Shown here in pieces: positions 25,859 to 35,192 of a DNA stretch of 64,000 nucleotides; within the stretch, counting starts at the first letter, position 1, and the number at the start of each line of letters is the position of its first letter. The translations under genes and the position numbers were made by a program. The notes below the pieces were generated by a model, which did no database searches, was not told where the DNA came from, and saw only the letters and a program-made list of their open reading frames with translations. This DNA comes from an uncultured Lachnospiraceae bacterium (GTDB lineage: Bacteria; Bacillota; Clostridia; Lachnospirales; Lachnospiraceae), in contig ONRZ01000002.1 of assembly GCA_900320345.1 (NCBI GenBank), positions 39,417 to 103,416 on the forward strand, read 5' to 3'.

Positions 25859-26182
25859 ATGAGCATGGCAGCAGGCATTTTGAAAGTGACACCCGAAAAA
25901 CTGATCTCAACGTCTACCGAATTTGGTGCAACGGGCAGGACGATCAGGTCACTCACACAGGAGATGAAGGATATAGTTGACAGTCTTAAATCCGTATGGA
26001 TGGGAGAGGCGGCATCGGGGTACGGGACCAAATTTGCGGAACTTTCCGACGATATTGAGAAGATAAACAGGATGATACAGGAACACGTGACGGATTTGAA
26101 TGAAATGGCCAGGGAATACCAGGCAGCCGAGGATGCGAGTTTAGAGCAGAGCGCCGGACTTAATACGGATGCAGTTGGATAG
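25859..26182 (+). CDS. WXG100 protein 4
   Basis: 107 residues: MSMAAGILKVTPEKLISTST, turn VWMGEAASGYGTKF (W-M-G), end EYQAAEDASLEQSAGL with YxxxE. It is a typical WXG100 protein with a slightly longer tail. GGGAG before the ATG. It completes a tandem set of four in 1.3 kb, each with a different W-x-G residue and low mutual identity, so they are more likely distinct partners than recent copies. Confidence 0.9.
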   Translation: MSMAAGILKVTPEKLISTSTEFGATGRTIRSLTQEMKDIVDSLKSVWMGEAASGYGTKFAELSDDIEKINRMIQEHVTDLNEMAREYQAAEDASLEQSAGLNTDAVG

Positions 26183-26203
26183 TGAGAGGCAGGGAGAGAT
26201 ATC

Positions 26204-27571
26204 ATGGCGATCGGATATAAGAATCTTATTTTGATCGATAATTCCAGATCGGTGGGCGAACCGAATTTTATGCTGTGTAAGGAAACGGCAAAATACATAT
26301 GCGAAAACATCGGAACGGAAGATCTATGCAGGATTGCCGTCTTCGGAGAGGATGTTGAGTATCTGACCGATTATACGAACGATGCGGCGGTACTCACATC
26401 CTGCATAGATGAAATAGAGATGTGTGACAGGGATACTTATGTTACGGATAATCTTGTAAAGGTGATCACAGAATGGGAAGAACAGGATGTGGCGTGCAGA
26501 AATATAATCCTGTTTTCCGACGGACAGGAAGAGGAACCTGTATTGCATGCCAACGAGGAATTATATTATATGCTGTCGGAAGCGGGATATCCGGTCTATG
26601 TAGTACAGGGTGTGGAGAGCAGGAGCATATCGGCATCCAAGAACCTGTCGGCGATATCAAGGATAAGCGGCGGGAAACTCCTGCTCACGGAATTTGAAGG
26701 ATCTGAAGGCGGAAGTGAAAAGATAATGGGAGATAAGATACTTCAGGCGATAGAGGATGAGAGGACTGCCGCCATGCAGTCGGGATCGGATGGTGCTGTT
26801 TTACAGGAAACCGCGGCAGAGAGTGTTAAAGATACGGAAACTGCCGAAGACAATACTGAAGAAGAACAGGTCGGCGGATATGAGGATATGTATATCCCGA
26901 GCGATCATGATGATGAGGTAAAAAGCGGCATTGCATCAAAGACCGAACAGGCATATATAACGAAGGAGGCATATTCCGGCGTTGATAATTCTCCTTTGAT
27001 AAGGAATACCGGCAAAAAGGCGGACGGTATCGGACTGAATGTGATCATTCCGGCAGCAGGACTTTTGTTTGCGGTTATTTTCGCGGTTGCAGTTATTCTT
27101 ATAACACGGAGGAATGTAAGATCGGCAAGAAGGGACAGGAGAGTGCTTGCCGGGATAAGTTACGATCTTGAGAGAGAAGCAAGAATAGCGGAAGACGCCG
27201 AGGATTATGACTGCAGCACATATAAGCTTAATGAAGATTACGGAGCCACGAGACTGCTTGAACAAAACGATGGAGGATATGACATCACTCTTGAAGACTG
27301 TTCCGATCCGACCAGGTTATACAGAGCTTCCTGCGATGACAGCCTTATCGTAGGCAGAGCGCAGGGACTGTGCGATATAGTTATCGACAGAGACGATTCG
27401 GTTTCGGGAAGACACTGTGAACTGTCTGTCAGGAACGGGTGCTGGTACGTCAGGGATCTGCAGTCATCAAACGGTACGAAAGTGAATAATCAGAAGGTTT
27501 TCCAGGAGCTTCTGCTAAAGACGGGTGATATACTCCAGCTCGGTCAGTCGGTATTGCAGGTCAGCATATGA
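26204..27571 (+). CDS. VWA-transmembrane-FHA protein
   Basis: 455 residues in four parts. Residues ~1-180 are a von Willebrand A domain: NLILIDNSRSV (D-x-S-x-S MIDAS) and NIILFSDGQEEEP. Then an acidic linker (~185-275), one membrane helix (~283-303), and a C-terminal FHA domain (~365-455) with VGRAQGLCDI, SVSGRHCEL and SSNGTKVNNQ, which binds phosphothreonine. The VWA domain has no signal peptide, so topology is uncertain. It lies between WXG100 and lipase genes with ATGA coupling to the lipase. It could replace EssB as the membrane partner of EssC, since both carry FHA domains; this is inference. Confidence 0.85.
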   Translation: MAIGYKNLILIDNSRSVGEPNFMLCKETAKYICENIGTEDLCRIAVFGEDVEYLTDYTNDAAVLTSCIDEIEMCDRDTYVTDNLVKVITEWEEQDVACRNIILFSDGQEEEPVLHANEELYYMLSEAGYPVYVVQGVESRSISASKNLSAISRISGGKLLLTEFEGSEGGSEKIMGDKILQAIEDERTAAMQSGSDGAVLQETAAESVKDTETAEDNTEEEQVGGYEDMYIPSDHDDEVKSGIASKTEQAYITKEAYSGVDNSPLIRNTGKKADGIGLNVIIPAAGLLFAVIFAVAVILITRRNVRSARRDRRVLAGISYDLEREARIAEDAEDYDCSTYKLNEDYGATRLLEQNDGGYDITLEDCSDPTRLYRASCDDSLIVGRAQGLCDIVIDRDDSVSGRHCELSVRNGCWYVRDLQSSNGTKVNNQKVFQELLLKTGDILQLGQSVLQVSI

Positions 27572-28902
27572 GAGAATTGAGCGAAAGAGAATTGCTGCTG
27601 CTGTCCAATTATCTGTATTTGGATAAATGTACGGAATATCGGACAATAAAGGATGCGATCGACAGCTGCAGGGATGAAGGAGGAAAAATATCACAGGAAA
27701 AGGCAGCGGGACTTGGGATCGGAGGATGCATGACCTGTGAGGAATGCGCGGATCTTCTTGCTGAGATGGATGCATCGCCGGATGATTTTAAAAATCTCAA
27801 TGCTGTAAGGAGTATAAATGCCGGCGGGATACGCGGCATATGCTTTGCCGATACAGTTGATGACCATAATGCAGTAGTGGTGTTCAGGGGAACGGGAGGC
27901 TCATATGATGCCTGGGCAGACAATGTTCGCGGGGAGTATATGGCGGACACGGGTATGCAGAAACTTGCGGATGATTTTGTCAGATATGACTGCGGTGTAT
28001 ATGACAATATAACCGTATCAGGTCATTCCAAGGGTGGAAACATGGCTCAGTATGTAACCGTGACCAATCCTGATCGTGTCGGAAGATGTGTTTCTTTTGA
28101 CGGACAGGGAGTGGGATATGAGTGTGCAAAGGCACATGAGGCACAGATAAATGAAGTGTCAGGAAGGATAAGATCGATATCGGCGCACAATGATTACGTG
28201 AATATACTGCTTGGCTGCATAGCGGGTGAATGTGTATTTGTAAAGAATCTGCGCAATGATGCGGTCGGAAGGCACAGTTCATATTCGCTCCTTAAAAGCT
28301 GTGAGTTTGACAGTGAGGGAAACATTATCAACACATGTGAACAGGAGCCGTTTATGAGATGGGCTTCTGCACTCGGAAGAAGATTGACGGGATTTATCGA
28401 CATACTGCCGGAAGACGGGAACCGGAGTGTAAGTGAACTTATTGCTTCCGCGGTGGCTGCAGTGTTCTCGAATGAATTCGATGAAGAATATGAGAAGGAG
28501 AAGGTAAAAGAGGCAGCCGGCGGAGTAGGAATGTATGTCGCGGGACTGACCGGGTTTGATACAGGCGGGATATATGATCTTAACAGCGTTACTGAAAGCG
28601 TATATATAGATATGAGCGGCCTTGCAAAGGCAGCTGAGATGCTCACGGCAATACATGATGAACTGTTTTCGATATCGGAAGCGCTCGCCGGGCTCAGGGG
28701 ACGTCTTGATTATGAAGCGGCAACAAGACTGGCGGCTGATACAGTATTGCGTAAGCAGGAGAATATGCTTTTAAAAGAAGGGAAAAAGATCGGGGATTAT
28801 GCAAAAGCACTTGAAGAGATATCCGGACTGTATTTAGGCTGCGAGAATGAACTGTGCGAGAGGATAAGAGGCACGGCTCTTGCCGGTCAGTCGTATTCAT
28901 AA
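27568..28902 (+). CDS. DUF2974 lipase-like T7SS effector candidate
   Basis: 444 residues. Residues ~1-330 are a DUF2974 (Mbeg1-like) alpha/beta hydrolase: VVVFRGTGG, the nucleophile elbow SGHSKGGN with Ser154, then likely Asp209 (SAHNDYVN) and His236 (GRHSSYS). Residues ~350-440 are two long helices joined at GLRGRL, where L-R-G stands in place of W-x-G, and end with LYLGCENE, a YxxxE signal. This is the shape of a WXG100 hairpin at the C-terminus. Staphylococcal TslA, a T7-secreted lipase, has the same reverse order. No signal peptide. The last gene of the operon; no immunity gene recognised. Confidence 0.85.
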   Translation: MRELSERELLLLSNYLYLDKCTEYRTIKDAIDSCRDEGGKISQEKAAGLGIGGCMTCEECADLLAEMDASPDDFKNLNAVRSINAGGIRGICFADTVDDHNAVVVFRGTGGSYDAWADNVRGEYMADTGMQKLADDFVRYDCGVYDNITVSGHSKGGNMAQYVTVTNPDRVGRCVSFDGQGVGYECAKAHEAQINEVSGRIRSISAHNDYVNILLGCIAGECVFVKNLRNDAVGRHSSYSLLKSCEFDSEGNIINTCEQEPFMRWASALGRRLTGFIDILPEDGNRSVSELIASAVAAVFSNEFDEEYEKEKVKEAAGGVGMYVAGLTGFDTGGIYDLNSVTESVYIDMSGLAKAAEMLTAIHDELFSISEALAGLRGRLDYEAATRLAADTVLRKQENMLLKEGKKIGDYAKALEEISGLYLGCENELCERIRGTALAGQSYS

Positions 28903-29414
28903 CCGTGAGCGGTAAGGAAGCGAGAGAACATTTCGTCCCAGGCATGTTCAAGGGACTTGTCCATGGTAAATATCTTAAGTGAAACGGCGGTGGTGCATGA
29001 AAGTGCGCTGCCGTCATATTTTATGTTTACGTTAAGTGAACCGATCTGTTCCGGTGATACGGATGTATCAAGACCGCTCAGGAAACGGGCTGTATTTTCC
29101 GGGGAAAGACAAAACACTATCCTGAATGCGAGAGGTGTCTTTTTGCCCCTGATGCATTCATAGCAGAAATTCCTGACCGATCCCCAACGTATCATTTCTT
29201 CGCTGAAGATAAGACCGTTATCAGCAGACTGCTGTTTCAGTATTTCTATCTCTTCCTCCGTATAGAAATCCCTGTTGATATGTCCGTCTACGGTATAGGT
29301 GTTTCCCATCATGATCACAGCTTCGTTTAACAGGAACCGGTCAAATACCGCTTCCTTTTCGGACAGGAGTCCCGTCATGAACATGGCCGTGTTTTTTATA
29401 ACAAACATACGCAT
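28887..29414 (-). CDS. DUF5721-type protein
   Basis: 175 residues starting MRMFVIKNTAMFMTGLLSEK, with the conserved-looking VDGHINRDFYTEEEIE. I know this as a small Clostridia family (DUF5721) of unknown function. It is convergent with the lipase gene and their 3' ends overlap by 16 bases. It follows the DUF1294 gene by 18 bases on the minus strand and is probably in the argG transcript. Because it reads toward the T7SS operon and belongs to a widespread family, I do not take it for an immunity protein. Confidence 0.75.
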   Translation of the reverse strand: MRMFVIKNTAMFMTGLLSEKEAVFDRFLLNEAVIMMGNTYTVDGHINRDFYTEEEIEILKQQSADNGLIFSEEMIRWGSVRNFCYECIRGKKTPLAFRIVFCLSPENTARFLSGLDTSVSPEQIGSLNVNIKYDGSALSCTTAVSLKIFTMDKSLEHAWDEMFSRFLTAHGYEYD

Positions 29415-29432
29415 AAATATTTACTCCGGGGA

Positions 29433-29750
29433 TCACATGATCTTGAAATCGACAGGTGCTATAAAAAGAGCGATGATCAATATCAGTATCTGGACCGCCA
29501 GGATCACGGGCATACCGATAAAGAAGGCTCTCTTACGGGTTTTGTGATTGAACAGATACATACCAAGAAGGCAGCCGATGCTGCCCCCGAAGATCGCTAT
29601 TGTAAACAGCGTTGCTTCGGGTGTACGCCACGACTGCCGCTTGGCCTTCTGCTTGTCAATGAAGAAATAAACGAGTCCAAGCAGATTAACACTTATAAGG
29701 TATAATCCGATGATCGACTGAACGGTCGACAGATCGAATCCTGATATCAT
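29433..29750 (-). CDS. DUF1294 membrane protein
   Basis: 105 residues with three to four membrane helices (~8-28, 42-60, 80-100). The middle block FFIDKQKAKRQSWRTPEATL, then GGSIGCLLGMYLFNHKTRKR is the DUF1294 signature. Function unknown; the family is often found as a single small membrane protein. It starts 12 bases after the end of argG, so it is most likely co-transcribed with argG. Confidence 0.88.
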   Translation of the reverse strand: MISGFDLSTVQSIIGLYLISVNLLGLVYFFIDKQKAKRQSWRTPEATLFTIAIFGGSIGCLLGMYLFNHKTRKRAFFIGMPVILAVQILILIIALFIAPVDFKIM

Positions 29751-29762
29751 TTATTGGACTCC

Positions 29763-30983
29763 TTATTTGTTCTGTTCGATCTCCTGAAGTTTCATTGCAC
29801 GAACCTTGCATGAGAGTCCGAAAAGATTTATGAAACCTTCGGCATCATGATGATCGTAAAGGTCACCTGTCGTAAAGCTTGCTATGCTCTCGTTATAGAG
29901 AGAATAGGGAGAAGTGGTGCCTGCCTTGATTATATTGCCCTTGTAAAGCTTGAACTTAACTTCACCCGTAACATATTTCTGGGTTGACTGTATAAATGCC
30001 TGTATTGCTTCGCGCAGAGGTGTGAACCATTTGCCTTCGTATACTATCTGAGCGAACTTGTTGCCCAGATCGGCCTTGAGTGCATAGGTGTCACGGTCAA
30101 GTATGAGTTCTTCAAGCTGCTGATGAGCTTCATACAGGATCGTTCCTCCGGGTGTTTCGTAAACGCCGCGGCTCTTCATGCCGACCACGCGGTTCTCCAC
30201 TATATCTATGATACCGATGCCATGCTTGCCGCCAAGGCGGTTAAGCTCTGTTATTATCTCGGACACTTTCATCTTTTTGCCGTTTACGGAGGTGGGAACA
30301 CCTGACTCAAAGGTCATCGTAACATATTCGGGTTCATCCGGAGCCTTCTCGGGTGTGGTCCCGAGAACAAGAAGATGATCGTAGTTGGGCTCATTTGCGG
30401 GATCCTCAAGTTCGAGGCCTTCATGGCTTATATGCCAGAGGTTACGATCCCTGGAATAACTGGAATCAGCGGAGAAAGGGAGATTGATACCGTGTGCGCG
30501 GCAGTATTCTATTTCTTCCTCACGTGACTTAAGAGTCCATTTATCGTTACGCCATGCGGCTATTATCTTAAGATCGGGTGCGAGAGCCTTGATGCCGAGC
30601 TCAAACCTTATCTGATCGTTGCCCTTACCGGTTGCGCCGTGGCATATTGCCGTTGCACCCTCCTTGCGGGCTATCTCAACAAGCTTCTTTGCAATTACAG
30701 GTCTTGCCATTGAAGTTCCCAGAAGATATTTATTCTCATATACCGCATGAGCCTGGACGCAGGGAACGATGAAGTCGTCGCAGAATTCATCGGTGAGATC
30801 CTCGATGTAAAGCTTGGATGCCCCGGATGAGAGTGCACGTTCCTCAAGTCCGTCAAGTTCCTCGGCCTGTCCGCAGTTGCCGCAGACACAGATAACCTCG
30901 TAGTCGAAGTTCTCTTTAAGCCAGGGTATCAGAGCGCTCGTGTCAAGTCCGCCTGAATAAGCAAGTATTACTTTTTCTTTCAT
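29763..30983 (-). CDS. argG: Argininosuccinate synthase
   Basis: Joins citrulline and aspartate with ATP in the seventh step of arginine synthesis. 406 residues: P-loop [30 protein letters not shown], and the substrate-binding [20 protein letters not shown] region, all at the usual places. On the minus strand, divergent from the argJBD operon, with a promoter TTGCAT (31076-31071) and TATCCT (31053-31048). ArgR-like boxes in the shared region suggest arginine repression. Confidence 0.98.
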   Translation of the reverse strand: MKEKVILAYSGGLDTSALIPWLKENFDYEVICVCGNCGQAEELDGLEERALSSGASKLYIEDLTDEFCDDFIVPCVQAHAVYENKYLLGTSMARPVIAKKLVEIARKEGATAICHGATGKGNDQIRFELGIKALAPDLKIIAAWRNDKWTLKSREEEIEYCRAHGINLPFSADSSYSRDRNLWHISHEGLELEDPANEPNYDHLLVLGTTPEKAPDEPEYVTMTFESGVPTSVNGKKMKVSEIITELNRLGGKHGIGIIDIVENRVVGMKSRGVYETPGGTILYEAHQQLEELILDRDTYALKADLGNKFAQIVYEGKWFTPLREAIQAFIQSTQKYVTGEVKFKLYKGNIIKAGTTSPYSLYNESIASFTTGDLYDHHDAEGFINLFGLSCKVRAMKLQEIEQNK

Positions 30984-31075
30984 ATCATTTATCCTCCTGA
31001 ATATTAGTGCCGTTGTAATTTAAAGCTGTTTGTTTCAAGCATTTAATAGGATACAACAATTGATATATAAATGCA

Positions 31076-31155
31076 AGCAAAAAATGCATAAAAAATCAAA
31101 ACGCATGCATAAATACGAAAAAATCGTTGCATAATATGCATATTAGATGTATAAT
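31076..31155. promoter_or_regulatory. Divergent arg promoters with ArgR-like boxes
   Basis: Rightward promoter: TTGCAT (31127-31132) and TATAAT (31150-31155), spacer 17. The palindrome TGCATAATATGCA (31128-31140) covers its -35 box. Further TGCAT half-sites occur at 31085, 31106 and on the -35 of the argG promoter. AT-rich palindromes of this kind are the form of ARG boxes in Firmicutes. The rightward start near 31162 excludes any gene start before that point. Confidence 0.65.
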
Positions 31156-31209
31156 CATGCACATAATTTATTTGCAGAGGCTTTTCCCCTGCAGGGAACG
31201 AGGAAGATC

Positions 31210-31656
31210 ATGACCATACGGACAATGAATATCGATGACTATGACCGGGTTAGCGCCCTGTGGATGTGCATTAAAGGATTCGCGATAAGAAGCATAGATG
31301 ATTCCAGAGAGGGCATAGAACGTTTCCTTTACAGAAATCCCACAACATCCGTGGTCGCGGAAAAGGACGGTAATATAATAGGAAGTATCCTGTGCGGACA
31401 CGACGGAAGAAGAGGATGCTTCTATCATGTATGTGTACATCCGGATCACAGAAGGCAGGGCATTGGTAAGGCTATGGTGGTTTTCGCGATGAAGGCGCTT
31501 AAGGATGAGCATATAAATAAGGTAAGCCTTATCGCATTTACAAAGAACGATATAGGAAATGCCTTCTGGAGAACAATAGGATGGACACGCCGTGAAGATC
31601 TGAATTATTATGATTTTACGCTCAATGAAGAGAACATAGTCAGATTCAATGAGTAA
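31210..31656 (+). CDS. GNAT-family N-acetyltransferase in the arg operon
   Basis: 148 residues: MTIRTMNIDDYDRVSALW, acetyl-CoA loop HPDHRRQGIGKAM (R/Q-x-x-G-x-G/A), and FWRTIGWTRREDL at the end. ATG 31210 follows GAGGAAG; an earlier in-frame start at 31147 lies upstream of the predicted transcription start. Its place as first gene before argJ suggests an arginine-pathway job, for instance N-acetylation of glutamate, but YpeA-like GNATs of unknown substrate look much the same. Confidence 0.8.
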   Translation: MTIRTMNIDDYDRVSALWMCIKGFAIRSIDDSREGIERFLYRNPTTSVVAEKDGNIIGSILCGHDGRRGCFYHVCVHPDHRRQGIGKAMVVFAMKALKDEHINKVSLIAFTKNDIGNAFWRTIGWTRREDLNYYDFTLNEENIVRFNE

Positions 31657-31738
31657 GGCTTGCAATTATGCAGTCAAGGGCATAGAATCTAATGAGTGTT
31701 TAAGGAGAGGTAATACATATTATAAGGAAGGAAATACC

Positions 31739-32962
31739 ATGGATATTATAAACGGAGGAGTTACGGCGGCGCAGGGCTTTATGGCGGCAGACTGTGCGGC
31801 CGGTATAAAATATGAAGGCCGGACAGATATGGCAATGGTCTTTTCGAAGGAACCTTGTGAATGCGCAGGGACTTTTACAAGCAACGTAGTCAAGGCAGCC
31901 TGTGTGGTCTGGGATAAGCAGATCGTTGATTCGGGCAGGAAGATGCACGGTGTTATCGTCAATTCCGGTATAGCCAATGCATGTACAGGTAAAGAAGGTT
32001 TTGATGCGTGTATGGCAACCGCAAAGGCGGCGGAGGAAACCCTGGGTATCCCTTATGATACAATGGCTGTGGCATCTACCGGTGTTATAGGAATGCAGCT
32101 CCCTGTAAACAAGCTTACCGAAGGAGTAAGGAAGATGGCGCCTGTACTGAGTGACTCTGCAGAGGCCGGCACAGCAGCGAGTAAGGCTATAATGACGACT
32201 GATACCGTTAACAAGGAGACGGCCGTAACATTTGATATAGGCGGCAGTAAGGTTACGCTCGGGGGCATGAGCAAGGGTTCGGGAATGATCCATCCCAATA
32301 TGTGCACAATGCTCGCGTTCCTTACGACCGATGTATCCATAGACAAGGCCCTTATGCAGAAGGCCTTGAGCGAAGTTGTGAAGGATACCTTCAATATGAT
32401 CTCGGTAGACGGCGATACATCCACCAACGATACGCTTCTGATAATGGCCAATGGTCTTGCGGGCAACAAGAAGATCACGGAAGAAGGTAAGGAATATGAT
32501 ACCTTCAGGGAAGCGCTTTTCCATGTATGCCGTACTCTTGCGATGAAGATGGCTAAGGACGGCGAGGGAGCATCAAGGCTCTTTACCGCAAAGGTCGTTA
32601 ATGCAAAGAGCAAGGATGATGCGAGGACTCTGGCCCGCTCGGTCATAAGCTCCAATCTGTCAAAGGCTGCGATCTTCGGATGTGATGCCAATTTCGGGCG
32701 ATTCCTGTGCGCTATGGGATATTCCGGTGTCAGTTTCAGACAGGAGGATGTCGAACTTTTCTTTGAAAGCAAAAACGGAAGGCTGCAGGTGTTCAAATAC
32801 GGGAAACCGCTTGATTTTGACGAGGAAGAAGCCCTTAAGATACTTAAGGCGGACGAGATCACCGTATTCATAGATATGCATGAAGGAAAGGAAGAAGCAC
32901 AGGCCTGGGGCTGCGATCTTACATATGATTATGTGAAGATAAATGCGGATTACAGAAGTTAG
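31739..32962 (+). CDS. argJ: Bifunctional glutamate N-acetyltransferase / ornithine acetyltransferase
   Basis: Moves the acetyl group from N-acetylornithine to glutamate, the recycling step of arginine synthesis. 407 residues starting MDIINGGVTAAQGFMAADCA. The self-cleavage site is in MIHPNMCTMLAFLTTD, where the Thr after MC becomes the N-terminal nucleophile of the beta chain. FGCDANFGR and the C-terminal end are as in the family. I chose ATG 31739 (GGAAGG just upstream); the longer frame from 31649 overlaps the GNAT gene. Confidence 0.96.
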   Translation: MDIINGGVTAAQGFMAADCAAGIKYEGRTDMAMVFSKEPCECAGTFTSNVVKAACVVWDKQIVDSGRKMHGVIVNSGIANACTGKEGFDACMATAKAAEETLGIPYDTMAVASTGVIGMQLPVNKLTEGVRKMAPVLSDSAEAGTAASKAIMTTDTVNKETAVTFDIGGSKVTLGGMSKGSGMIHPNMCTMLAFLTTDVSIDKALMQKALSEVVKDTFNMISVDGDTSTNDTLLIMANGLAGNKKITEEGKEYDTFREALFHVCRTLAMKMAKDGEGASRLFTAKVVNAKSKDDARTLARSVISSNLSKAAIFGCDANFGRFLCAMGYSGVSFRQEDVELFFESKNGRLQVFKYGKPLDFDEEEALKILKADEITVFIDMHEGKEEAQAWGCDLTYDYVKINADYRS

Positions 32963-33031
32963 CCGCTGCGGAAACGGCAGACTTAAAGTAACTTAGGAAC
33001 CGGATTTTTATGGAAGGAACGGAGAGAGAAT

Positions 33032-33940
33032 ATGTCGGTAACAAATGAAGAGTATATGAATGAGTATTATAAAAAGGCGGAGGTCTTAATAGAGGCACTG
33101 CCCTATATACAGAAATACAACAGAAAGGTGATCGTTGTTAAGTATGGCGGAAGTGCCATGAGCGATGAAGAACTTAAGAAGAATGTCATAAAGGATGTTA
33201 CTCTTCTTAAACTGGTAGGTTTTAAGCCGATAGTGGTCCATGGCGGCGGCAAGGATATAAGCGCGTGGGTAAAGAAATCGGGAAAAGAAGCCAAATTCGT
33301 AAACGGTCTGCGTGTTACCGATGCGGAGACCATGGAGATAGCCGAGATGGTACTTGGCAAGGTGAATAAATCCCTTGTTGCCATGGTGCAGGAGCTTGGT
33401 GTCAAGGCTGTCGGAATATCGGGAAAGGACGGCGGACTTCTGAAAGTCGAGAAGAAGTATGCGGACGGGGAAGATATCGGATATGTCGGAAATATAAAAG
33501 AAGTGGACACCAAAATACTTGAGGATCTGCTGGATAATGATTTTCTCCCTATAGTATCCCCCATAGGTCTTGATGACAAATACGAAACCTATAACATAAA
33601 TGCCGATGATGCGGCATGTGCGATCGCGAAGGCCATGCATGCCGATAAGCTTGCCTTTCTTACGGATATAGAAGGCGTATATAAGGATCCGGAGGATAAG
33701 TCCACATTTATATCAAGGCTTTCGGTATCCGAGGCGGCGGAACTCATCAACAGCGGGTATATCGGAGGAGGCATGCTTCCGAAACTGAATAACTGCACGG
33801 ATGCGATAGAAAACGGAGTCAACAGGGTGCATATACTCGACGGACGCAAGCCGCATACACTGCTGCTTGAGATATTTACCAGGAAAGGTATAGGGACGAT
33901 GTTCTTCAGGGATACGGATTCGGACGTAGCCAATGAGTGA
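33032..33940 (+). CDS. argB: Acetylglutamate kinase
   Basis: Phosphorylates N-acetylglutamate, second step of the arginine pathway. 302 residues with VVKYGGSAM near the N-terminus (ATP site), [22 protein letters not shown], and the C-terminal [12 protein letters not shown] that binds substrate. The N-terminal helix before the kinase core is typical of arginine-sensitive forms, so feedback inhibition by arginine is likely. It starts 69 bases after argJ, with GGAG before the ATG. Confidence 0.97.
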   Translation: MSVTNEEYMNEYYKKAEVLIEALPYIQKYNRKVIVVKYGGSAMSDEELKKNVIKDVTLLKLVGFKPIVVHGGGKDISAWVKKSGKEAKFVNGLRVTDAETMEIAEMVLGKVNKSLVAMVQELGVKAVGISGKDGGLLKVEKKYADGEDIGYVGNIKEVDTKILEDLLDNDFLPIVSPIGLDDKYETYNINADDAACAIAKAMHADKLAFLTDIEGVYKDPEDKSTFISRLSVSEAAELINSGYIGGGMLPKLNNCTDAIENGVNRVHILDGRKPHTLLLEIFTRKGIGTMFFRDTDSDVANE

Positions 33941-33963
33941 TCTCTCTACGGAAAGGAGTCAGG

Positions 33964-35172
33964 ATGAACGGATCAATGAATAAATATATAGAAGAGGCAG
34001 AAAGCGTACTGCTGCATACATACAATCGTTTTCCGGTGGTTTTCGACCATGGTAAAGGTGTACGGCTGTATGATACGGACGGTAAGGAGTATCTTGATTT
34101 TTGTGCCGGCATAGCGGTATTTGCATTGGGATACGGTAATGAAGAGTACAACAACGCGCTGAAAGCCCAGATCGATAAGCTGATACACTGTTCGAACCTG
34201 TTTTATTCGGTACCGGCGGTAAATGCGGCAAAAGAGCTGACCAAAGCTGCGGGGATGGACCGTGTGTTCTTCACCAACAGCGGTGCCGAGGCGATCGAGG
34301 GAGCGATAAAAGCAGCCAGGAAATATGCATATACCAGGGACGGCAATACGGATCATGAGATAATCGCGATGAATAATTCCTTCCACGGCAGGACAATGGG
34401 CGCACTGTCGGTAACGGGAAACAAAAAATACCGCGAGCCTTTTTATCCGATGATAGGCAATATAAAATATGCAGACTTTAACGATCTTGACAGCGTGCTT
34501 GATAAGGTAACGGACAAGACCTGCGCGATAATAATGGAAACGATACAGGGAGAAGGCGGGATATACCCGGCGGAACCGGAGTTCCTTAAAGGCATCAGGA
34601 AACTGTGCGATGAAAAGGATATCCTCCTAATCCTTGATGAGATACAGTGCGGAATGGGCAGGAGCGGGAGCATGTTTGCGTATGAGGCATACGGTATCCG
34701 TCCGGATATAGTAACGGTTGCCAAAGCTGTAGGATGCGGCGTTCCGGTCGGAGCTTTTATGATGACACAGAAAGTGGCTGATATGTCGCTTGTTCCCGGA
34801 GATCATGGTACGACTTACGGGGGGAATCCGCTCGTTACGGCTGCGATCTGCGAAGTTTTACGTCAGTTCAGGGAAAAGGATATACTCTCAAATGTTAAGG
34901 AAACAGGAGAGTATCTGTACGGGAAGCTTGAAGAAGTTGCCGCAAAGTATGATTTTATCACTGCTCACAGGGGACGCGGACTTATACAGGGACTGGTATT
35001 TGACAATGATAAGATGCCGGCCGGCGAGGTATGTAAGAGGGCGGTATCCAACGGTCTGATAATAATCACGGCCGGCAGCAATGTAATAAGGTTCATCCCG
35101 CCTCTTGTGATCACAAAGGAAGATGTCGATGAGATGATCGGTATCCTGGTAAGGTCCATAGAGAACGATTAA
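33964..35172 (+). CDS. argD: Acetylornithine aminotransferase
   Basis: PLP-dependent class III aminotransferase, 402 residues. Motifs: NSGAEAIEGAIKAARKY, ETIQGEGGIYPA, LILDEIQCGMGRSG (cofactor Asp), and VAKAVGCGVPVGAF with the Schiff-base Lys. ATG 33964 is 5 bases after AAGGAG; the frame extends to 33937 inside argB without a better site. Last enzyme gene of the arg operon; argC, argF and argH are not in the window. Confidence 0.96.
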   Translation: MNGSMNKYIEEAESVLLHTYNRFPVVFDHGKGVRLYDTDGKEYLDFCAGIAVFALGYGNEEYNNALKAQIDKLIHCSNLFYSVPAVNAAKELTKAAGMDRVFFTNSGAEAIEGAIKAARKYAYTRDGNTDHEIIAMNNSFHGRTMGALSVTGNKKYREPFYPMIGNIKYADFNDLDSVLDKVTDKTCAIIMETIQGEGGIYPAEPEFLKGIRKLCDEKDILLILDEIQCGMGRSGSMFAYEAYGIRPDIVTVAKAVGCGVPVGAFMMTQKVADMSLVPGDHGTTYGGNPLVTAAICEVLRQFREKDILSNVKETGEYLYGKLEEVAAKYDFITAHRGRGLIQGLVFDNDKMPAGEVCKRAVSNGLIIITAGSNVIRFIPPLVITKEDVDEMIGILVRSIEND

Positions 35173-35192
35173 GGAAACGGTAAGGATTTTTT

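Noticed and set aside
28887-29414. Immunity protein for the lipase
   Set aside because: Belongs to a broadly distributed Clostridia family, lies in the arg-side transcript on the other strand and has no signal peptide or lipobox, unlike lipase immunity lipoproteins.
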